DNA of 6,688 nucleotides from JAIOSM01 sp964593725. Its GTDB lineage: Bacteria > Desulfobacterota > Desulfobacteria > Desulfobacterales > Desulfobacteraceae. The notes beneath the pieces are model-generated. The model was given only the letters and a program-made list of their open reading frames with translations. It made no database searches and was not told where the DNA came from. The translations under genes and the position numbers were made by a program. This document shows, piece by piece, positions 1-3,992 of this stretch (positions are counted from its first letter, which is position 1; the number at the start of each line of letters is the position of its first letter). The stretch is taken from positions 1 to 6,688 of the forward strand of contig CAZQJS010000093.1 of assembly GCA_964593725.1 (NCBI GenBank), read 5' to 3'.

Positions 1-58
1 TGTCACCAAGGTTATCTAAAGGACTTTTACACTCTGACCGATTTATTGAAAATATAGT

Positions 59-73
59 GAGGGTGTTTAGTAC
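59..73. repeat. Left copy of a 15-bp inverted repeat pair
   Basis: The sequence GAGGGTGTTTAGTAC here matches the reverse complement of 3505-3519 at 14 of 15 positions. The stop codon of the transposase remnant (67-69, read on the - strand) lies inside it, which is where the terminal repeat of an insertion sequence might sit. It also overlaps a local hairpin, GTGAGG at 57-62 pairing with CCTCAC at 73-78. A single 14/15 match is close to what chance can give in a window of this size. The IS-end reading therefore rests on the position next to the transposase fragment, not on the match alone. Confidence 0.35.
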
Positions 74-360
74 CTCACAAGGATATCAGCCCTTTGTTTG
101 TTGTATAAAATAGGCTTGTCAATGATTTTTAAATCTTCTTTTTTTGTAACACAATTATGGTGAGCATTTATTTGCTCTGTATTTGTGATAATTTTTTTGC
201 CTTCTTCACCATTACCAGAAATATTAGTTGCTGCCACAGGCAGTTCAAGCTTAAGGTCAAGTTCAACAGAGGTTGACAGCACAAGATTGTATCCATATAT
301 TTTTTGTTTTTTATTGGGATTCTGCGGATCGCGCATGACACCAAGCCTGGCATCTGTCCG
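67..360 (-). pseudogene. DDE transposase fragment (IS4/IS5-like), degraded
   Basis: Read on the - strand from 360 to 67, this frame encodes about 97 residues. It contains a TDARLGV stretch, then KIYGYNLVLS, then ELPVAATNIS. This is the familiar order in DDE transposases: a D-P-D-A-R-like motif, then G-Y-K/N-x-H/V-like, then L-P-x-A with a following T-P-A-N-like segment. It is therefore the middle of a DDE_Tnp_1-type catalytic domain. A stop at 361-363 cuts off the N-terminal side, and the C-terminal part after VRY is missing, including the GY-containing region expected downstream. An intact enzyme of this kind has several hundred residues, so this copy cannot be active. The first ATG, at 336, lies inside the motif and is not a genuine start. 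The family call comes from motif recognition and the exact IS family is not resolved. Confidence 0.6.
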
Positions 361-572
361 TTATTAATACAGTCCCAATGCATTTTGACAAAAATATAAA
401 TGAACTTCCAGATGAAGGATGGGATTGGGGTGTAAAGAAATCGATATCCGATTACAAAGCTGAAATAAAGCCGAATATTTTGATGGGAGTACAAATTGTC
501 GTAAATAGAAACCACCAAGGGAAAGGATTGAGTTCTATTGCTGTCAGGGAGATGCTTAATTTAGCAATTTAA
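360..572 (+). pseudogene. GNAT-type N-acetyltransferase fragment, truncated at both ends
   Basis: This reading frame encodes about 70 residues beginning INTVPMHFDKNINELP, followed by DEGWDWGVKK. Near the end is VVNRNHQGKGLSSIAVREM, which carries the Q-x-x-G-x-G/A-type acetyl-CoA pyrophosphate-binding loop of GNAT acetyltransferases (HQGKGLS) on the beta4-alpha3 element. The stretch of NELPDEGWDW leading to KPNIL then QIV resembles the middle of a particular GNAT subfamily that I recognise only by pattern. The fold's first half is missing upstream, and the protein stops at NLAI*, so the C-terminal strands are lost too. The ATG at 378 has no convincing ribosome binding site and similarity begins before it, so it is an internal codon. 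The fragment starts exactly where the oppositely oriented transposase fragment ends. It is most likely a non-functional remnant. Confidence 0.5.
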
Positions 573-595
573 TTCCAATGGAAAACTATATGAAA

Positions 596-601
596 AGGAG
601 G
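596..601 (+). promoter_or_regulatory. Shine-Dalgarno AGGAGG that decides the start of the RCC1-ankyrin gene
   Basis: A perfect AGGAGG, inside AAAAGGAGG, lies just before two consecutive GTG codons at 604 and 607. The spacing to 604 is only 2 nt, which is too tight. The spacing to 607 is 5 nt, which is workable. The GTG at 607 is therefore preferred, and the protein begins at the residue just before LRITFF. Confidence 0.7.
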
Positions 602-606
602 CTGTG

Positions 607-3483
607 GTGTTAAGAATAACATTTTTTCTGAGATTTTTTATGTGTTTGTCAATTTCATTTCTATTTTTTATTATGCCTGCACAGGCAAAAAAGAAAACTG
701 CTGGTAATCAAATAATTTCAGTTGGAAGTGATCACAATCTTTTAATCAAGTCTGACGGCACCCTCTGGGCATGGGGACGAAACAGCTCTGGTCAATTAGG
801 AAATGGAAACTTCACATATCAGCGCAGTCCGGTTCGAATTGGATCAGGTTCCAATTGGGTGTCTGTTTCGTCAGGAAGCGATCACAATCTTGCACTCAGG
901 TCCAATGGTACCCTCTGGGCGTGGGGGCATAATTATGATGGTGAACTGGGGATTGGCAATAGAACAGACAAGAGCCGCCCGGTTCAAATTGGATCAGATT
1001 CCAATTGGATGATGATTTCGGCAGGAAAAAATCACAATCTTGCACTCAAGTCCGATGGCACCCTCTGGGTATGGGGACAAAATTGCAATGGGCAACTGGG
1101 TAATGGCAATTTTGTAAACCAGTACAACCCGGTTCAAATTGGATCAGATTCCAACTGGATGTCTATTTCAGCAGGAAGCGATCACAATTTTGTACTTAAG
1201 TCTGACGGTACTCTATGGGCATGGGGATTTAACTGGCATGGTAAATTGGGCAATGGCAATCTCATACGTAAGAGAAGCCTGGTTCAAGTTGGATCAGATT
1301 CCAATTGGATGGCTATTTCAACAGGAGGAGATCACAATCTTGCGCTCAAGTCTGACGGTACCTTGTGGGCATGGGGATACAATGAATATGGCCAATTAGG
1401 AATTGGCAAAAGCGTAGACCAGCATAGCCCGGTTCAGGTTGGATCAGATTCCAATTGGGTGACTATTTCAGCCGGAGGCTTACACAGTCTTGCACTCAAG
1501 TCCGACAGTACTCTCTGGGCATGGGGATGCAATTCTGATGCTCAGCTGGGTAATGGCAACCTTTTAAACCAGTACCGCCCGATTCAAATTGGATCAGATT
1601 CTAACTGGATGGCTATCGCAGCTGAAAAGTCAGCTAGTTTTGCACTCAAGTCCGATGGTACCCTCTGGGCATGGGGATACAACTATAATGGACAACGCGA
1701 TATCAAAAGTCAAGACACCCCAGTTCAATTAGTATTTGAGAAATCAAATAATTCTCATGCAGATTTAAAAGAAGGTTTAATTAATGCAGCACTGGAAGGC
1801 CATATGAAAATAGTAACGACTTTAATTAAAAATGGGGTCGATGTTAATATAAAAAATAAAAATGGTGATACTGCTTTGATATGTGCAGCATTCACGGGAC
1901 AGACAAAGATAGTAACAGCATTACTTAAAAACAGAGCTGATGTGAATGCTAAAGATCAGTATGGAAAGACTGCTTTGATGCTGGCAGCAGCCGAAGGCTT
2001 TCCAAAGATAGTAACAGCGTTACTTAAAAGCGGGGCTGATGTTAATGCAAAAGATAAGAATGGAGAGACTGCTTTGCTGGTGGCTGCATCCAAAGGCAAT
2101 ACAAAGGTAGTAACAGCGTTACTTAAAAGCGGGACTGGTGTTAATGCAAACAATGAGGATGGTGGTACTGCTTTGATATGTGCAGCAGCCATAGGGCAAA
2201 CAAAGATAGTAACAGCATTAATTAAAAACGGGGCTGATGTTAATGCTAAAGGTCATTATGGAAAGACTGCTTTGATGCTGGCGGCATCCCGTGGCCGTTT
2301 AAAGAGTGCAGCGGTTTTAATTAAAAGCGGGGCTGATGTTAATGCAAAAGATAAAGATGGAGAGACTGCTTTGATGCAGGCAGCATCTGGTGGCCATGCA
2401 GAGGTGGTAATAACTTTACTTAGAAACGGGGCAGATGTTAATGTTAAAGATCATTATGGCAGGACTGCTTTGAACAATGCATCAGGGCCCAACAAAACAG
2501 AAATAGTAACAGCGTTACTTAAAAGCGGGGCTGATGTTAATGCAAAAGATAAAGATGGAGAGACTGCTTTGATGCATGCAGCATTTGGTGGCCATGCAGC
2601 GACAATAATAGCTTTAATCAAACAAGGGGCCATTGTTAGTGCAAGAGATGAAGATGGAGAAACTGCTTTGATATATTTTATAAAAGGCGCTTCTCATGAA
2701 CCTATTGCGCCTGAAAATTGCACAGAAGCAGTAACTGAATTAATTAAAAGCGGGGCTGATGTTAATGCAAAGGATGAGGATGATAGGGCTGCTTTGATAT
2801 TGGCATCCAAGCGCGGCTACACCCATCCAGAGATAGTAACAGCGTTACTTAAAAACGGGGCTGATGTTAATGCAAAAGATAAAGATGGAGAGACTGCTTT
2901 GATGGGAGCTGCAGGCTATGGCAATACAGATATAGTAGCAGTTTTACTTAAAAACAGGGTTGATGTTAATGCAAAGAATAAATTTGGAGAAACTGCTTTA
3001 AGCAAGGCAGCATCCAGAGGTCATGCAGAGGTCGTAAAAGCTTTAGTTGAAAAAAAGGCTTGTGTTAATGTAAAAGCTAAGCAGTATCGTAAGCCTGTAT
3101 ATCCATTTGCATCGGGAGCCAAAGGGTTAACGCTGAATGCTTTAATTAATTTAAGTGATGAGCTTAATAAAAAAGATGAGGGTGGTTGGACTGCTTTGAT
3201 ACGGGCAGCAGCCCAAGGTCATACAGAAACTGTAGCAGTTTTAATTAAAAATGGAGCTGATATTAATGCAAAGACTGAGTATGGAGAAACTGCTTTGATG
3301 TGGGCAGCATGCAACGGTCATACAGAGACAGTAATTACTTTACTTAAAAACGGGGCTGATGCAAATGTTAAGGATAAATATGGGAAAACTGCTTTGAATA
3401 AAGCAGCAAGCAAAGATCATAAGGAGATAATAAGCTTATTGGTTTTTGGAGAGTTGGTGGGCTTATTAAAAAGCAGGGGTTAA
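607..3483 (+). CDS. Exported RCC1 propeller-ankyrin repeat fusion protein
   Basis: The product is about 958 residues counted from GTG 607; GTG 604 would add one. Residues 1-27 form a Sec signal peptide: basic start, hydrophobic core FFLRFFMCLSISFLFFIM, then PAQA before KKK. Residues 35-378 hold seven RCC1 repeats of 50 residues. Each carries SDHNLALKSDGTLWAWG, then an N-x-x-G-Q-L-G-x-G-N loop, a P-V-Q-I-G strand and S-N-W-x-x-I-S-A-G. From residue 386 to the end run about 16 recognisable 33-residue ankyrin repeats plus one degenerate one, with consensus GETALMxAA then VxxLLKxGADVNAKDxx. Both folds are binding scaffolds, and no catalytic domain is visible, so the likely role is protein or ligand binding in the periplasm, at the surface or outside the cell. 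RCC1 and ankyrin repeats both occur in host-directed effectors of intracellular bacteria, but the Sec signal argues against direct type III or IV delivery. The partner is unknown. The stop TAA is at 3481, and no clear intrinsic terminator follows. Confidence 0.93.
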   Translation: MLRITFFLRFFMCLSISFLFFIMPAQAKKKTAGNQIISVGSDHNLLIKSDGTLWAWGRNSSGQLGNGNFTYQRSPVRIGSGSNWVSVSSGSDHNLALRSNGTLWAWGHNYDGELGIGNRTDKSRPVQIGSDSNWMMISAGKNHNLALKSDGTLWVWGQNCNGQLGNGNFVNQYNPVQIGSDSNWMSISAGSDHNFVLKSDGTLWAWGFNWHGKLGNGNLIRKRSLVQVGSDSNWMAISTGGDHNLALKSDGTLWAWGYNEYGQLGIGKSVDQHSPVQVGSDSNWVTISAGGLHSLALKSDSTLWAWGCNSDAQLGNGNLLNQYRPIQIGSDSNWMAIAAEKSASFALKSDGTLWAWGYNYNGQRDIKSQDTPVQLVFEKSNNSHADLKEGLINAALEGHMKIVTTLIKNGVDVNIKNKNGDTALICAAFTGQTKIVTALLKNRADVNAKDQYGKTALMLAAAEGFPKIVTALLKSGADVNAKDKNGETALLVAASKGNTKVVTALLKSGTGVNANNEDGGTALICAAAIGQTKIVTALIKNGADVNAKGHYGKTALMLAASRGRLKSAAVLIKSGADVNAKDKDGETALMQAASGGHAEVVITLLRNGADVNVKDHYGRTALNNASGPNKTEIVTALLKSGADVNAKDKDGETALMHAAFGGHAATIIALIKQGAIVSARDEDGETALIYFIKGASHEPIAPENCTEAVTELIKSGADVNAKDEDDRAALILASKRGYTHPEIVTALLKNGADVNAKDKDGETALMGAAGYGNTDIVAVLLKNRVDVNAKNKFGETALSKAASRGHAEVVKALVEKKACVNVKAKQYRKPVYPFASGAKGLTLNALINLSDELNKKDEGGWTALIRAAAQGHTETVAVLIKNGADINAKTEYGETALMWAACNGHTETVITLLKNGADANVKDKYGKTALNKAASKDHKEIISLLVFGELVGLLKSRG
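718..1740 (+). repeat. Seven in-frame 150-bp tandem repeats encoding RCC1 blades
   Basis: The repeat unit is exactly 150 bp: the codon at the conserved D/N-H position recurs at 730, 880, 1030, 1180, 1330, 1480 and 1630, with the last copy diverged. The stretches GATCAGATTCCAATTGGATG and CTCTGGGCATGGGGA are almost unchanged from copy to copy, including third codon positions. The seventh unit is degenerate after GYNYNGQ: it loses the L-G-x-G-N loop and the final S-N-W strand. This array lies wholly inside the RCC1-ankyrin gene. Confidence 0.9.
1762..3480 (+). repeat. Array of 99-bp tandem repeats encoding ankyrin units
   Basis: About 17 units of 33 codons lie end to end. Unit 10 (about 2665-2790) carries an extra segment around IKGASHEPIAPENCTEA. 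Unit 13 is followed by a 35-residue atypical stretch (about 3079-3183) that contains one degenerate unit. A 58-bp tract is identical at 2321-2378 and 2519-2576. A 49-bp tract inside it recurs unchanged at 2856-2904. Identity at this level in a protein-coding array points to recent duplication or gene conversion. Confidence 0.88.
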
Positions 3484-3504
3484 ACAGTAATTGGTAATTT
3501 TTAA

Positions 3505-3519
3505 GTACTAAACATCCTC
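3505..3519. repeat. Right copy of the 15-bp inverted repeat pair
   Basis: GTACTAAACATCCTC is the inverted partner of 59-73, differing at one base. It lies 21 nt after the stop of the RCC1-ankyrin gene and about 41 nt before the next start codon. The AT-rich flanks of the two copies are only loosely similar. If the pair is real it encloses the transposase fragment, the acetyltransferase fragment and the whole repeat-protein gene. Confidence 0.33.
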
Positions 3520-3560
3520 AAAAATATTCTATCTTAATTGTCAGAAAAGAGGAAAATAAA

Positions 3561-3710
3561 ATGAGAAAAATAGTTATTCTGATATTAATAATTGTCAGTG
3601 CTGTTACCAGTGGCTTAGTTTATGCTGCAAGAGCCGGGAAACCACAATTTAAAGGGGTTGAGTATATAGCTTCAGTGCCGGACAGGATGATACTATACAA
3701 TACGCATTAA
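3561..3710 (+). CDS. Small exported protein, probably frameshift-truncated
   Basis: ATG 3561 has an AGAGGA ribosome binding site at 3548-3553, 7 nt upstream. The 49-residue product starts MRKIVILILIIVSAVTSG, followed by LVYAARAGKP, a clear signal peptide with probable cleavage after YAA. The mature part would be only about 25 residues. From about 3665 the coding-like sequence moves to another frame, described in the next entry. The TATATA run at 3663-3668 is a likely slip site: removing two bases there would read GVEYSFSAGQDD and continue in the other frame. No family is recognised. It lies 77 nt after the RCC1-ankyrin stop in the same direction. It may be a real microprotein, or more probably the start of a broken secreted protein. 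Confidence 0.45.
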   Translation: MRKIVILILIIVSAVTSGLVYAARAGKPQFKGVEYIASVPDRMILYNTH

Positions 3711-3848
3711 TGCCTGGGACAAATGCATTCAAACAGGCAGAATATTTAGATGATGGAAACAGATAAAAACCTCTATCGTGACAGGGTTCTCCATTATCGA
3801 GGAATAATGAACCTTTTCCATGCCAATGGTTACTTAACATATAAGTAA
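3662..3848 (+). pseudogene. Out-of-frame continuation of the small exported protein gene
   Basis: Frame 3662-3766 reads VYSFSAGQDDTIQYALMPG, then TNAFKQAEYLDDGNR and a stop. It has no start with a ribosome binding site. The original frame then reopens at 3750 and reads MMETDKNLYRDRVLHYRG, then IMNLFHANGYLTYK, ending at 3846-3848. Neither piece matches a family I know. The simplest reading is a secreted protein of about 95 residues broken by two compensating indels, or by assembly errors. Chance open frames of this length are possible, so the confidence is low. Confidence 0.28.
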
Positions 3849-3992
3849 TTTGATTCCATCGGGGAACATAGAACTATTATACTGAATAAAGCTGTTTAAT
3901 TAATGATTTATGGGCTTTCAAAGATGTCAGGATAATACACAGTTTTATCAGTACCTTGAGAGGTATTTTAATTTTAATGGAGAAGTAAGAAC

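Noticed and set aside
1..57. Open frame ending at TAG 55-57 (YLKDFYTLTDLLKI at the end) as the 3' end of a gene entering from the left
   Set aside because: Only 18 codons; another + strand frame and a - strand frame are also open here, so nothing singles it out.
168..518. - strand open frame of 116 codons across the transposase and acetyltransferase fragments
   Set aside because: It crosses the junction of two recognisable fragments in a frame different from both, and its product resembles neither family.
1956..2192. - strand open frame inside the ankyrin array
   Set aside because: It is the antisense shadow of repeated ankyrin codons; its own repetitive product follows from the 99-bp DNA repeat.
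3429..3440. Perfect 12-bp palindrome AATAAGCTTATT
   Set aside because: It lies inside the last ankyrin unit and is explained by AT-rich coding sequence.
709..3480. CRISPR-like or other non-coding direct repeats
   Set aside because: The 150-bp and 99-bp periods are whole-codon protein repeats in one frame with no spacer pattern.
3649..3840. - strand open frame of 63 codons opposite the broken small gene
   Set aside because: No ribosome binding site or family resemblance; the + strand has a better start with a signal peptide.
3850..3880. Possible promoter TTGATT and TATTAT upstream of the CARDB/Ig gene
   Set aside because: The spacing is 19 nt and the -35 matches only 4 of 6; such pairs are frequent in AT-rich spacers.
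3950..3967. Possible terminator hairpin (TACCT / AGGTA with TGAG loop, then TTTTAATTTT) before the CARDB/Ig gene
   Set aside because: The stem has only 5 good base pairs plus weak extensions and low GC, and it sits right at the ribosome binding site.
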